64,000 nucleotides of DNA, taken from assembly GCA_903834765.1 (NCBI GenBank), contig CAILKE010000031.1, forward strand, positions 1 through 64,000. The letters are read 5' to 3'. Within the stretch, counting starts at the first letter, position 1, and every line of letters starts with the position of its first letter. Below are positions 45,936 to 55,210 of the stretch, piece after piece. The position numbers were made by a program, and so were the translations under genes. This DNA comes from an uncultured Bacteroidota bacterium. GTDB taxonomy: Bacteria > Bacteroidota > Bacteroidia > B-17B0 > Aurantibacillaceae. The notes beneath the pieces were generated by a model. It saw only the letters and a list, made by a program, of their open reading frames with translations, ran no database searches and was not told the DNA's origin.

Positions 45936-45953
45936 TCCCGATAGCTATCGGGA
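45936..45953. repeat. 18-bp perfect palindrome TCCCGATAGCTATCGGGA
   Basis: Identical to the copy at 2425-2442, more than 43 kb away. It lies in the 59-base gap between two minus-strand genes, where it would form a hairpin in the message, downstream of the M48 peptidase gene. Confidence 0.85.
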
Positions 45954-45970
45954 ATGATTTTTATAATTTG

Positions 45971-48142
45971 TTATTTTGAATGAATTAATTCAAAAAAAGA
46001 TTGATAAACTTTAGCATTAATTAAATCTTTACTTGCTTTGCCATGAAAGGCTTCATATTTTTTATAAACCATTTCATTATTTTTTATATCATAGATAAAG
46101 CTATAATAATAGGTTGTTAAGCCTTTTCTGCCGCCTCGGTAATTAACGATACCTGTTTTCATGACATATTGTGTTCCATATTTTGCAATAACCTTATCAA
46201 TGTCATCGGTATTAAAAATAGGGTTTCTATCAGCATCATTCGCATCAAATTTTTCAGTAAACCAATCGTTGATTGTTGAGTAGTCGTTTACTTTATCAGC
46301 TTCTGAGGCAGATATTAAACTTGGATCAAGAGTTACTAATTCGAAATTCTGACGTTTAGCACAATCGTTTACGGTTACTGTGAATTTTTCTTGATTCTCG
46401 TCAGACTCAATGTATTGCATTTTTTGTTCCTTAATAGTTTCGTTAATTTTCAAATAAAAAGGTTCTAATAGCAATACTTTTTCTATTTTTAGTTTTTCGG
46501 TTTTTACATACTCACCATTTTTAGTGGTTTTTGTATTGGCTTTGCGCGAATTATAAATAGAAAATCCAGCACTGTTATTTTCAGAATTTAAACCAGCTGT
46601 AGGGAATTTTGTTGCAAATTCAGTATCATTCATAAATAAATCTACATACATTTCTTTATAATATGCTGTATCATAGTTTTTAAAACTATTTTCTTTTTGA
46701 AGACTTGCAATTAAATCAGTTTTTGAATTAGATTCATCTTTCGTGATGCTTGTATCTTTTTTTATTTCAGTAATAACTTCTGGTTTTTTAGCTACCCTTA
46801 CAAAATCAATAATTCCCCAATTTGTTTCTTTCATTAATTTAAATAAACTATCAGAGTATGCTGCCATAGGTTTGTTATTAGTAAATTTTTTATGAGCACG
46901 ATATACATAATTCAGGGACATCATTGTCCATTCGTTAGATGGCATTTTACCAATTAAATGATAAAGTTGCTGAGGATAACTTTCAATATCAGTATAAGAT
47001 TTCATGCCATCTTCTAAATAAGAATCACTATTGTAACGCAATAACCCTTTCCCATGCAAGCTTATAGCATACATACATTTAGATATAATTTCAGCAACAT
47101 ATTCATTATTTGGATATTTTTTAGCTAAAATATAAGCAGCATATAAAGCACTTTGGTAATCTCTATTTTTTAAATATAAGCGGCATAATTCCATTCGAGC
47201 TAAATCTCTGATGTATTCAAATTGTTCTTTACCTAGTATTTCATTTACTTTACCGGTATTGTTTCTATTGGCAATTAAATCGGCAATGGCTTGTTTACGC
47301 TTAGCAGTATTAGGATGCGTGTGTTTAGTATCATCTTCATTAGAATTATTTCTAATAGAGGACACTTCTTTTAAAAAATATCCAGCGGGTAATTTGTAAT
47401 GTTCATTTTCGAAGAATTGTTTTTGAAATTCGATTAACTCAAAAGGTAAGTGTGCATATTGCAATACGTCAAATGCTTTTTCGGCTTGCTTGAAGTTATA
47501 ATTTGTTTGTTCAAATAATTTAAATCCTTCGATATCAGCTTCGCTTTCTGTTTCTTTAGAATATTGACATTTTTCAATTAACTTATCTTCACGATTTTTT
47601 CCATTGTAGTTTTTATTATCAATTTTTTTATCATTCACATATCCATTTATGTTGTGTTTTTTTGTGTAATGAGAAATTTCATGACAAAGTATATAAGCTA
47701 ATTGGGCTTCTGTTTCGGCTTGGGATATTAATCCGATATCTAAAAAAATATATCCTTTATCATAACTATAAGCATTAACTATAGGTGATTTAAGCGTAAA
47801 GATATGTAGTTCGTTTCTTAAGGTTGGATTGTTTTTTAATACAACATCTACTACTTTGTTGAGGTAATTAGTTACTTCGTCATTAATCAATGTATTCCCA
47901 CTTTTTACGATTTTTTCAATTTCGTAATTTGCTTGAGTTAGATACACTGTTTTTAGCATCTTATCGTTATCGCGTTGCTTATTAAGCTCAGTGATATCAT
48001 TTTGAATAACATTACGAATATTTTGTGTGAAAATATCAGGAAGCGTTCCCGAAGATTTAAGTGGTGTGAAATTTTCGGTTAAATTTTGTTGCGCAAAGAA
48101 TGCATTTGCAGATAGGAATAACAAAAGAGTTAGTTTATTCAT
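45971..48142 (-). CDS. Periplasmic M48 family metallopeptidase with TPR-like region
   Basis: The 723-residue protein has a signal peptide (ANAFFAQ), an M48 peptidase domain with HEISH at 154-158 (HExxH; zinc ligands His154 and His158) and ESEADIEGF downstream supplying the third ligand Glu. A TPR-like region follows (~300-430: LARMELCRLYLKNRDYQSAL). The C-terminal ~250 residues have no family I recognise. It is BepA/LoiP-like in its N-terminal half, suggesting an outer-membrane protein quality-control protease; the long C-terminal part is unusual. A hairpin terminator for the next gene lies just upstream. Confidence 0.87.
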   Translation of the reverse strand: MNKLTLLLFLSANAFFAQQNLTENFTPLKSSGTLPDIFTQNIRNVIQNDITELNKQRDNDKMLKTVYLTQANYEIEKIVKSGNTLINDEVTNYLNKVVDVVLKNNPTLRNELHIFTLKSPIVNAYSYDKGYIFLDIGLISQAETEAQLAYILCHEISHYTKKHNINGYVNDKKIDNKNYNGKNREDKLIEKCQYSKETESEADIEGFKLFEQTNYNFKQAEKAFDVLQYAHLPFELIEFQKQFFENEHYKLPAGYFLKEVSSIRNNSNEDDTKHTHPNTAKRKQAIADLIANRNNTGKVNEILGKEQFEYIRDLARMELCRLYLKNRDYQSALYAAYILAKKYPNNEYVAEIISKCMYAISLHGKGLLRYNSDSYLEDGMKSYTDIESYPQQLYHLIGKMPSNEWTMMSLNYVYRAHKKFTNNKPMAAYSDSLFKLMKETNWGIIDFVRVAKKPEVITEIKKDTSITKDESNSKTDLIASLQKENSFKNYDTAYYKEMYVDLFMNDTEFATKFPTAGLNSENNSAGFSIYNSRKANTKTTKNGEYVKTEKLKIEKVLLLEPFYLKINETIKEQKMQYIESDENQEKFTVTVNDCAKRQNFELVTLDPSLISASEADKVNDYSTINDWFTEKFDANDADRNPIFNTDDIDKVIAKYGTQYVMKTGIVNYRGGRKGLTTYYYSFIYDIKNNEMVYKKYEAFHGKASKDLINAKVYQSFFELIHSK

Positions 48143-48172
48143 GTGAGAATGATTAAGATATAAATATAAAAA

Positions 48173-48204
48173 AAACCGCTTTAATAAAATAATTAAAGCG
48201 GTTT
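48173..48204 (-). terminator. Hairpin terminator of the 560-residue secreted protein gene
   Basis: AAACCGCTTTAAT (48173-48185) pairs perfectly with ATTAAAGCGGTTT (48192-48204) across a 6-base loop. On the minus strand it is followed by TTTTTATATTTATA, which fits intrinsic termination of the gene ending at 48230. Confidence 0.8.
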
Positions 48205-48229
48205 ATTATCTGAAGAGATATCTTATAGA

Positions 48230-49912
48230 TTATTCGAATTTAATTTTTGAAAAACGATCTTGACCTTTGTCTTCTGTGTAAATATAGATTTCATTATTTG
48301 AACCCGGAGCAAAAATCTCTGTATCAGATGGAGGCATGAATTGAGGATTACGCTCTTGAATAGGAGCAAAGCAATAATCATCATTTTTCATTAATACAGT
48401 TCGTTTAGTTATTTTACCGTCTAATAAAGACATAGTATTACAAACAAAATTAGATCCATGAATACCTGATACATTTTTTAAATCTTTAGGTTCAAAATCA
48501 GCTTTTTCGTAACGTTCAATATTTTTAGGATGATCGTCATTTAAGATATATAAATTTTTAGAAGTAGCTACAGCAATGTATTGTTTGAAAACGTGCGCAG
48601 CACCATTAACTCTATCATTTTGACGTAATGGAGAGTTTTTGATCCATTCAAATTCACCTTTAGCGTTTAATTTAGCAACTATTACATCCATATATTCATA
48701 AGCATAATAGCCATTATTCATTCCAAAGCCACCGGCACCAAAAGCCATGCCTCCAAAACCACTACTATTGCTATTTTGATAGTATTGTTCGCTATATTGC
48801 TCTCCAACATAATAAACTGCATCTCCTACAGGAATAATATAATCCAATTTATATTTGAAATATCTTGAGCGACTTGGATTTGATTCTAAATCTTTTAATA
48901 ATTTGTCATCAAAAAATTTAACAGTTTTTGCCGCAACAGTATTACTAGTAGTATTTATTTTGAAGCTGAAAATACCAACCTTTACTAAGTCTCTTCCTTT
49001 TCTTTCAACTACATCTTTTAAGAAACCACCAATAACTAGTTCATTATCGTTAGTTTTAGAGAACTCAATATCTCTTACGTAATAATCATCATCAAAACCA
49101 AGGTCTAATTGTTTTGGTTTTTGATCAGCAGCACTAAGTGAATAAACTTTTAATTTATATTTTTTTTCTTTTTCAGTAGATGATTTAGCTAATTCAGTAA
49201 CACAGTAATAAATGTTATCGTTTTTATCTAAGTGTAAACCAATATAACCATAACTATCTATTTTAGTTAAGTCAAAACCAAATAAAGAAGCCGCAAAACC
49301 AGCACCCCAAGAGCCTCCTGAGTGAAGATTTTGATCAACTGTTTTTGTCCATACCTTTTTCTGACTAGTAGCATCCATTAAAATCAAATCCGTTTTATAG
49401 GTATCTGTTTTGTTAGCTTTATGCGCTGCTTTAATTGCAAATTTAGTTTGTGCTGCATTAGGATAAATATCAAAATCAACAAATTCGTAATGATCTGAAC
49501 TAACCGTCAAAATTTCTTTTAATTGCTCAGAAACTATGCCTGCAGAAGAAACTGTTTGAAAAAATAGCGTCATTTTATCCGCTTTTTTATCGTATTGTCT
49601 TCTGAAAATAAAAACGTTTCCCGCAGAATATTCTACGTCTTCAATTTTTGTGTTATTCTCTTCACCTAAATTGATTTCTTTTGAGAATAAAGGCTTCAAC
49701 GTTTTTTTATCATATTTCTCTACATAAAAAGAAGTGCCTTTACCTTTACTTCTGATACGGTAGCAATAATAACTATTATCGTCGCCACCAAGCATACGAT
49801 TCATTTTATTGTTCTTGTCATTATCTAAAGCCGGTCCGTCCGTCATCTGAACTTGAGCAAAAGCCATACTTCCTATTGAAAGAAGGCAAGTTGTTAATGT
49901 TTTTAATTTCAT
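48230..49912 (-). CDS. Secreted protein of unknown function, propeller-like
   Basis: I cannot assign a named family. The 560-residue protein has a signal peptide (1 to ~19, SMAFAQ) and repeated beta-rich blocks alternating short hydrophobic strands and Lys/Asp-rich turns (AGNVFIFRRQYDKKADKMTL, NELVIGGFLKDVVERKGRD), consistent with a beta-propeller-type fold. A glycine/phenylalanine-rich loop (SGFGGMAFGAGGFGMNNGYY) sits in the C-terminal half. No T9SS tail is seen, so it probably remains in the periplasm or is anchored otherwise. Confidence 0.7.
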   Translation of the reverse strand: MKLKTLTTCLLSIGSMAFAQVQMTDGPALDNDKNNKMNRMLGGDDNSYYCYRIRSKGKGTSFYVEKYDKKTLKPLFSKEINLGEENNTKIEDVEYSAGNVFIFRRQYDKKADKMTLFFQTVSSAGIVSEQLKEILTVSSDHYEFVDFDIYPNAAQTKFAIKAAHKANKTDTYKTDLILMDATSQKKVWTKTVDQNLHSGGSWGAGFAASLFGFDLTKIDSYGYIGLHLDKNDNIYYCVTELAKSSTEKEKKYKLKVYSLSAADQKPKQLDLGFDDDYYVRDIEFSKTNDNELVIGGFLKDVVERKGRDLVKVGIFSFKINTTSNTVAAKTVKFFDDKLLKDLESNPSRSRYFKYKLDYIIPVGDAVYYVGEQYSEQYYQNSNSSGFGGMAFGAGGFGMNNGYYAYEYMDVIVAKLNAKGEFEWIKNSPLRQNDRVNGAAHVFKQYIAVATSKNLYILNDDHPKNIERYEKADFEPKDLKNVSGIHGSNFVCNTMSLLDGKITKRTVLMKNDDYCFAPIQERNPQFMPPSDTEIFAPGSNNEIYIYTEDKGQDRFSKIKFE

Positions 49913-50000
49913 AATTTACTTATTTTAATTAATGATAAATACTGATTATAAATGTATTAATTTTTTTGAAATACAAAATAATAAAATCGCAAATAAATGG

Positions 50001-50762
50001 TTACTTCCTACACATATAAAGTAGTTCTCCTTTAGGCAAGCGGTAACGTTCAACTAATTCTGAAGAAATCTCTTTAGTGTAATCTTCAACTGTTACTTTA
50101 AATCCTGCCGCTGCTAATTTATCTTTATAATCTAATCCAAATAAACGCACATGGTCTTTTTGCCAAAAATGAATTTCTCGGTCTTTTTCAGTAATAATAC
50201 TTTTATCTTCGTATGTTTCATAGCGATTGACATCTTGAGGAATTTGAAATATTCCAAAGCCTCCTGGTTTCATTATGCGGTATAATTCAGAGATGCATTG
50301 CTCTGCATTGTCTACATGTTCTAAAACATGGTTACAGAAGATAACATCAAAGGTATTTTCTTCAAAAGGAGCATGGTGTAAATCAAAATGTACATCAGCA
50401 ATTGGCGAATTATAATCACCAGTAGTATAATCTAAATTAGGCATAGCTCTAAAAAGCTTATAAAAGCATTGTTCTGGAGCAATGTGTAATAATTTATGTT
50501 TAGCAGTAAAAAAATCTGTTTTGGTTTTTAAGTACAACCATAATAAACGATGTCTTTCTAAAGATAAGCTGCCAGGGCATAATACATTATCTCGTTTAGC
50601 TCTTCCGCCATATCCGTATGGTAAAAATTTGCGGTACGTTTTTCCGCTAATAGGATCTTCGTATGTTTTTCCATAATATACGATGGGAGCAATTTTACTA
50701 AAGATTAAACTGAATTTTATCAGAATAGGACGGGGGATGGTGCGAAGCAGAAAGTGAAACAT
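50001..50762 (-). CDS. SAM-dependent methyltransferase (class I)
   Basis: The 253-residue protein has a methyltransferase core ~90-190: LLHIAPEQCFYKLF (degenerate motif I), YTTGDYNSPIADVHFDLHHA, FDVIFCNHVLEHVDNAE and YRIMKPGGFGIFQIPQD. The N-terminal part is hydrophobic/basic (MFHFLLRTIPRPILIKF) and could associate with the membrane. The substrate is unknown. It is a separate minus-strand unit; the 180 bases upstream hold no evident promoter match or gene. Confidence 0.85.
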   Translation of the reverse strand: MFHFLLRTIPRPILIKFSLIFSKIAPIVYYGKTYEDPISGKTYRKFLPYGYGGRAKRDNVLCPGSLSLERHRLLWLYLKTKTDFFTAKHKLLHIAPEQCFYKLFRAMPNLDYTTGDYNSPIADVHFDLHHAPFEENTFDVIFCNHVLEHVDNAEQCISELYRIMKPGGFGIFQIPQDVNRYETYEDKSIITEKDREIHFWQKDHVRLFGLDYKDKLAAAGFKVTVEDYTKEISSELVERYRLPKGELLYMCRK

Positions 50763-50945
50763 AATTTATTAGTTAGTTGAAGTTTGTTTTTTGCTGTTTG
50801 AGGTCTAAGTAATCACACAATTATGAAATACATAATTCAAAATTGAAACGTTGAAATTACGAAATGTATATCTTCAAAACAAAAATTCATTAGTAAATGC
50901 AAAATCATTAGATTAGTCTTGATTTCGAGAAGTTAGACGAGTGAT

Positions 50946-51641
50946 TTAAAATAAGTCTTTCAACTCGATGAGCTTTTCAATGCGGGTTAATTTTTCAATT
51001 GAATTATCAATTGGACTCGAAGATAAAAAAATGGCATCCCAGCCTGCATTAAGCGCCCCAATTATATCTGCTTCGTAATTATCACCAATCATAACACATT
51101 CATTTTTGTTTGTATTAGCAAGGCTTTGGGCTATTTCAAATAGTTTAATATCAGGTTTATTATAGCCATGATCTTCAGAAATAATTAAATGATTGAAATA
51201 GGGTTTTAATCCACAACAATCTAACTTAATATGTTGTACTTCCTTAAAACCATTGGTAATTAAATGCAGGGTGTATTTACCTTGCAGGTAATCTAAGGTT
51301 TCTATAGATCCTTCTATTAAATGTGTTTTATAAGGAGAGATTTTTAAGTACTCATCAGCCCATTGCTTCGCTAGTTCTATATTGTTGTATTGATAATGCT
51401 TAAAGGATTGATGAAATCGTTGGTAACGTAATTCTTCTTTAACTATTTGTTTTAAGCTGTATTGATGCCATAAATGATGGTTAATTTTTTCGTATGTTGC
51501 AATGAAATTTTCAAATGAAACATCACATAATATAGAAATATCAGACTCATTAAATAAATGTAATAAGGCTTCGCGAGAGTTTTTTTCAAAATCCCATAAG
51601 GTATTATCTAAATCAAAAAATATATGTTTGATGTGTTTCAT
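50946..51641 (-). CDS. YjjG-family noncanonical pyrimidine nucleotidase (HAD)
   Basis: The 231-residue HAD phosphatase has motif I FFDLDNTLWDFE (nucleophile Asp), motif II LHLITNGF, motif III KPDIKLFEIA and motif IV VMIGDNYEADI. The long helical cap (~15-100) is typical of YjjG/YfnB, which dephosphorylates non-canonical pyrimidine nucleotides and so cleans the nucleotide pool. It is cytoplasmic and a single gene. Confidence 0.9.
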   Translation of the reverse strand: MKHIKHIFFDLDNTLWDFEKNSREALLHLFNESDISILCDVSFENFIATYEKINHHLWHQYSLKQIVKEELRYQRFHQSFKHYQYNNIELAKQWADEYLKISPYKTHLIEGSIETLDYLQGKYTLHLITNGFKEVQHIKLDCCGLKPYFNHLIISEDHGYNKPDIKLFEIAQSLANTNKNECVMIGDNYEADIIGALNAGWDAIFLSSSPIDNSIEKLTRIEKLIELKDLF

Positions 51642-51706
51642 TTATATAAAAGTATTTATACGATTCTTAACATAGATTCAAAAGAGTTTTAAGATTTTGA
51701 TAAAAG

Positions 51707-51750
51707 AACTCTGTGTACTCAATATCTCTTGATACTCTGTGTTGAAAAAA
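51707..51750. repeat. Copy of the CTCTGTGTTGAAA intergenic repeat
   Basis: AACTCTGTGTACTCAATATC followed by TGATACTCTGTGTTGAAAAA is related to the tandem repeats at 54971-55210. It sits just downstream of the GSCFA gene, in the gap between two minus-strand genes. Confidence 0.6.
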
Positions 51751-51756
51751 GCATCA

Positions 51757-52734
51757 TCATTCCGTTGTGAAATAATTTAATTCAACTTCCATATTAAGCC
51801 ATGGATAATGTTGTTTAAGAACTTCACATTTTTTGTAATATGTTTTTTTAAATTGCATAAAAGCGTCGCCTTCCACATTGAATGGTTTATGATTCACAGC
51901 TAAATTAATGTCAATTAACTTTTCATTAATTAATTTTGTTTCATTCGAAAAGTAAGTTTGCTCAAATTTTTGCCAAACATAATCAATTGCCTGGTGATTA
52001 GGATGCGCCATATCTGCCTGATAAAAGCGGTAATCGCGTAAATCGTCCGTTATTAATTCGTAAGCAGGAAAATAGGAGCAATTGATAAATTTACTTACTA
52101 ATTGATGAACGGCTTGAATTAAAATAGCTTTACTGAGTGAGTTTTCAATCACTCCATCCCGCAAGTGTTTAACTGGTGAAACAGTCAGTAATATTTGCAA
52201 TTGAGGATTGATGCTTTTGACATTTTCAATTAAAATGGAATAGTCGGAAACGATGTCGTTTGTTTGAAGGAGTTGTTTTTCAAACAAGGTATTCGGTAAC
52301 TTGTGACAATTAGCTACTGTAGTTTGTTGTTCAACATGTTTGTAAGCATAGGCTGAACCAACAGTAATCACAAGCCATTTGGTATGTTTAAGTTTAGTAT
52401 GCCATTCGTCAATTAGTGCATTTAATTTTTGCAATAAATCAAATTGAGTATTAGCAAAAAGAGAAGTATGTGTTTCTAAACAAAACCAAGTACCATCTTT
52501 TTCAAAAATATCAGTCGTTGTAAAATAATGTTTTGTAATTATGCGATTGATTGCTAACTCAATACTTTTAGGATTAAAAATGATACCGAATGGATTGGTA
52601 TCAACTTCAAATTTTAACTGATTAAGTTTTCCTGCGATGTGTTCGCTAAAGCAAGAGCCCATAAATAAGACACCTTGCTGGTGGTTAATTTGGTTCTGAC
52701 TTATTTTTGGAGTAAAATCTAAATGAAACTTCAT
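51757..52734 (-). CDS. GSCFA domain-containing protein
   Basis: The start at 52734 (MKFHLDFTPKISQNQINHQ) fits the family better than the ATG four codons earlier (52746). It is 325 residues long. The signature GSCFSEHIAGKL (GSCFxxxI) lies near residue 27, and WLVITVGSAYAYKH and ILLTVSPVKHLRDG follow, placing it in the GSCFA/SGNH-like hydrolase group (Gly-Ser nucleophile region; DxxH-type DMAHPNHQAIDYV near the end). Substrate unknown; family common in Bacteroidota. Confidence 0.9.
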   Translation of the reverse strand: MKFHLDFTPKISQNQINHQQGVLFMGSCFSEHIAGKLNQLKFEVDTNPFGIIFNPKSIELAINRIITKHYFTTTDIFEKDGTWFCLETHTSLFANTQFDLLQKLNALIDEWHTKLKHTKWLVITVGSAYAYKHVEQQTTVANCHKLPNTLFEKQLLQTNDIVSDYSILIENVKSINPQLQILLTVSPVKHLRDGVIENSLSKAILIQAVHQLVSKFINCSYFPAYELITDDLRDYRFYQADMAHPNHQAIDYVWQKFEQTYFSNETKLINEKLIDINLAVNHKPFNVEGDAFMQFKKTYYKKCEVLKQHYPWLNMEVELNYFTTE

Positions 52735-52808
52735 ACCTGTTGGCAAGATAAGGTTAATTGCTTAACAAAAAAACACTAAAAATTTAAACTGTCTTAACCT
52801 ATAAATAC

Positions 52809-52816
52809 TAAATTTG
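52809..52816 (+). promoter_or_regulatory. -7-type promoter element TAAATTTG
   Basis: An exact TAnnTTTG match 19 bases upstream of the deoxyhypusine-synthase-like gene. No clear -33 element is seen. Confidence 0.5.
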
Positions 52817-52834
52817 TAGCCTAAATTTAAAATT

Positions 52835-53821
52835 ATGTCAACAGCAGCAAACAAAGGTCCTATTTCTCAATTCATTGAAAAACACTATAAACATTTTAAT
52901 GCAGCCGCATTGGTTGATGCTGCTAAAGGATACGAAACACATCTCACTGAAGGTGGTAAAATGATGGTTACACTTGGCGGTGCCATGAGTACTGCAGAGC
53001 TTGGTAAGTCATTAGCAGAAATGATTCGCCAAGGAAAAATTGATATTATTTCTTGCACAGGTGCAAACTTAGAAGAAGATATTATGAATTTAGTTGCTCA
53101 CAGTCATTATAAGCGTGTACCTAATTACCGTGATTTGTCGCCTCAAGACGAATGGGATCTATTAGAAAATCATTATAACCGCGTAACAGATACTTGTATT
53201 CCTGAGGAAGAAGCTTTCCGTCGTTTACAAAAACATATTCATAAAATTTGGAAAGACGCTGATACAGCCGGAGAACGTTTCTTTCCTCATGAATATATGT
53301 ACAAGATTTTATTAAGCGGTGAGTTAAAACAATATTATGAAATTGATCCAAAAGATAGTTGGATGTTAGCAGCTGCAGAGCGCAATTTGCCAATTGTAGT
53401 TCCAGGTTGGGAAGATAGCACTATGGGAAATATCTTTGCTTCTTATGTAATCAAAGGCGAATTGAAGGCAAGCACGATGAAAAGCGGCATTGAATATATG
53501 ACTTGGTTAGCAGGCTGGTATCCAAAAAATAGCGGTGGAAAAGGAATCGGATTTTTTCAAATTGGCGGTGGTATTGCAGGTGATTTCCCAATTTGTGTTG
53601 TGCCAATGTTATATCAAGATATGGAAATGCATGATGTACCATTTTGGAGTTACTTCTGTCAAATTTCAGATTCAACAACAAGTTATGGTTCATACTCAGG
53701 AGCAGTTCCAAACGAAAAAATTACTTGGGGTAAATTAGATATCAATACACCTAAATTTATTGTGGAAAGTGATGCAACTATTGTAGCGCCATTAATTTTT
53801 TCTTGGGTATTAGGTTGGTAA
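52835..53821 (+). CDS. Deoxyhypusine synthase-like protein
   Basis: The 328-residue protein has the deoxyhypusine synthase fold signatures: MVTLGGAMSTAELGKSL, SCTGANLEEDIMNLVAHSHY, VVPGWEDSTMGNIFASY, GGGIAGDFPI and, near the end, VPNEKITWGKLD, where the lysine matches the catalytic Lys of eukaryotic DHS. DHS uses NAD and spermidine; in eukaryotes and archaea it modifies eIF5A. Bacteria lack eIF5A, so bacterial relatives probably act on free diamines (homospermidine synthase-like) or have another role. Substrate is inference. Confidence 0.88.
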   Translation: MSTAANKGPISQFIEKHYKHFNAAALVDAAKGYETHLTEGGKMMVTLGGAMSTAELGKSLAEMIRQGKIDIISCTGANLEEDIMNLVAHSHYKRVPNYRDLSPQDEWDLLENHYNRVTDTCIPEEEAFRRLQKHIHKIWKDADTAGERFFPHEYMYKILLSGELKQYYEIDPKDSWMLAAAERNLPIVVPGWEDSTMGNIFASYVIKGELKASTMKSGIEYMTWLAGWYPKNSGGKGIGFFQIGGGIAGDFPICVVPMLYQDMEMHDVPFWSYFCQISDSTTSYGSYSGAVPNEKITWGKLDINTPKFIVESDATIVAPLIFSWVLGW

Positions 53822-53901
53822 GAATGTCAATCTTTATGTGTTTAATATCATATTTAGTTTAAATTTATTTACGTAATTTTAATTTTTAAAATAAAAAATA
53901 C

Positions 53902-54492
53902 ATGAAAAGAATTATCACAATAGCCGCCATAGGCTTAGTTTTAGTAATATTAATGGGATATGGTTGTAGTAAACGTAATTCCTTTGTAACGCTTAATGAA
54001 GGAGTAAAGTCTCAATGGCATCAAGTTGAAAATCAATATCAACGTCGTATCGATTTAATTCCTAACATCGTAAAAACAGTAGAAGCTGAAGCTAATTTCG
54101 AGAAATCTACTTTAACTGCAGTAATTGATGCTCGTGCAAAAGCAACTCAGGTAACTATTGACCCTAATAATTTAACTCCTGAAACTATCGAAAAATATAA
54201 GGAAGCACAAGGACAATTATCATCTGCTTTAGGTCGTTTAATGGTGATTAGCGAAAATTATCCTGATTTAAAATCCAACCAAGCTTTTGGTGATTTGCGT
54301 GTAGAGTTAGAAGGATGTGAAAACCGTATTGCGCATGAGCGTGATAATTACAATACTGCGGTTCAAGGTTTCAACACTGAAATTAAATTAATTCCAGGAA
54401 GTTTATTTGCTTGGGGCTTTAAAGACGCTGTTTACTTTGAATCAGATAAAGGGGCAGAAAAAGCACCTAAAGTAGAATTAAATATTAAATAA
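53902..54492 (+). CDS. LemA family lipoprotein
   Basis: The 196-residue protein has a lipoprotein-type signal (VLVILMGYGCSKRN, lipid Cys22), then LemA helices with the family core VKSQWHQVENQYQRRIDLIP, NIVKTVEAEANFEKSTL and a conserved segment AVQGFNTEIKLIPGSLFA. LemA proteins are membrane-anchored coiled-coil proteins of unclear role. Here it precedes two TPM-domain genes (gaps 14 and 236 bases), the usual LemA-YgcG neighbourhood. Confidence 0.93.
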   Translation: MKRIITIAAIGLVLVILMGYGCSKRNSFVTLNEGVKSQWHQVENQYQRRIDLIPNIVKTVEAEANFEKSTLTAVIDARAKATQVTIDPNNLTPETIEKYKEAQGQLSSALGRLMVISENYPDLKSNQAFGDLRVELEGCENRIAHERDNYNTAVQGFNTEIKLIPGSLFAWGFKDAVYFESDKGAEKAPKVELNIK

Positions 54493-54506
54493 GAGGCTTA
54501 TCGAAG

Positions 54507-54965
54507 ATGCCTTTATTGCCTAGTCTTAACAAATTGTTTAATAAGAAATTGTTTTCTCCCTCAGAGGAAGAACGATTGATGAAAGCTATTAAATTAGCTG
54601 AGCAAAAAACGTCAGGCGAAATTAGAGTTCACATCGAAAGTAAACATAAATTAGAGCCTGTAAAACGTGCGCAAGATGTTTTTATAGCATTAAACATGAA
54701 CCAAACGAAGGAACGTAATGGCATTTTATTTTATTTAGACATACATTCTAAACAGTTTGCTGTATGGGGAGATGAGGGCATACATCAAAAAGTAAGTCAG
54801 GCTTTTTGGGATGAAATTTCGGAAGTTTGTATCACTAATTTTAAAAAGGATCAATTCATTGAAGGTTTAGAAGCTGCTATTAATTTGTGTGGCGATAAAT
54901 TAAAATTGCATTTTCCTTTACAAGCAGATGATACGAATGAATTATCGGATGAGATTTCTTACTAA
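54507..54965 (+). CDS. TPM domain protein (soluble, short)
   Basis: The 152-residue TPM-domain protein reads LAEQKTSGEIRVHIESKH, GILFYLDIHSKQFAVWGDEG and QFIEGLEAAINLCGDKL; there is no signal peptide or glycine-rich tail, unlike the neighbour at 55202. TPM (TLP18.3/Psb32/MOLO-1) domains have been reported to have phosphatase activity in plants. It lies 14 bases after LemA, probably in one operon. Confidence 0.9.
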   Translation: MPLLPSLNKLFNKKLFSPSEEERLMKAIKLAEQKTSGEIRVHIESKHKLEPVKRAQDVFIALNMNQTKERNGILFYLDIHSKQFAVWGDEGIHQKVSQAFWDEISEVCITNFKKDQFIEGLEAAINLCGDKLKLHFPLQADDTNELSDEISY

Positions 54966-54970
54966 GTATT

Positions 54971-55210
54971 TAACACAGAGGCAAAGAGGAGATGAGTTCA
55001 CTGAGATAAAAGTTATGGTTTTCAGAAATATATTTAAATCATGTATAAAACTCTGAGAACTCCAAAACTCTGTGTTGAAATAAGTATCAAAAAAACAATT
55101 GAAACACAAAGACATAGCGATTATGACTTCACGGAGATAAATTTCAGAAATATAGCTGAATAAAGTGTAAAACTCCGAGATCTCTAAAACTCCAAAACTC
55201 TGTGTTGAAA
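54971..55210. repeat. Two tandem ~110-bp imperfect repeats with inverted ends
   Basis: Copy A (54971-55080) and copy B (~55099-55210) align through AACACAGAG, GAGATAAA, TTTCAGAAATATA, AAAACTC and CCAAAACTCTGTGTTGAAA. In copy A the ends AACACAGAG (54972-54980) and CTCTGTGTT (55068-55076) are perfectly complementary, so each copy can fold back on itself. A shorter relative lies at 51707-51750. Copy B runs into the start of the next gene. Confidence 0.8.
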
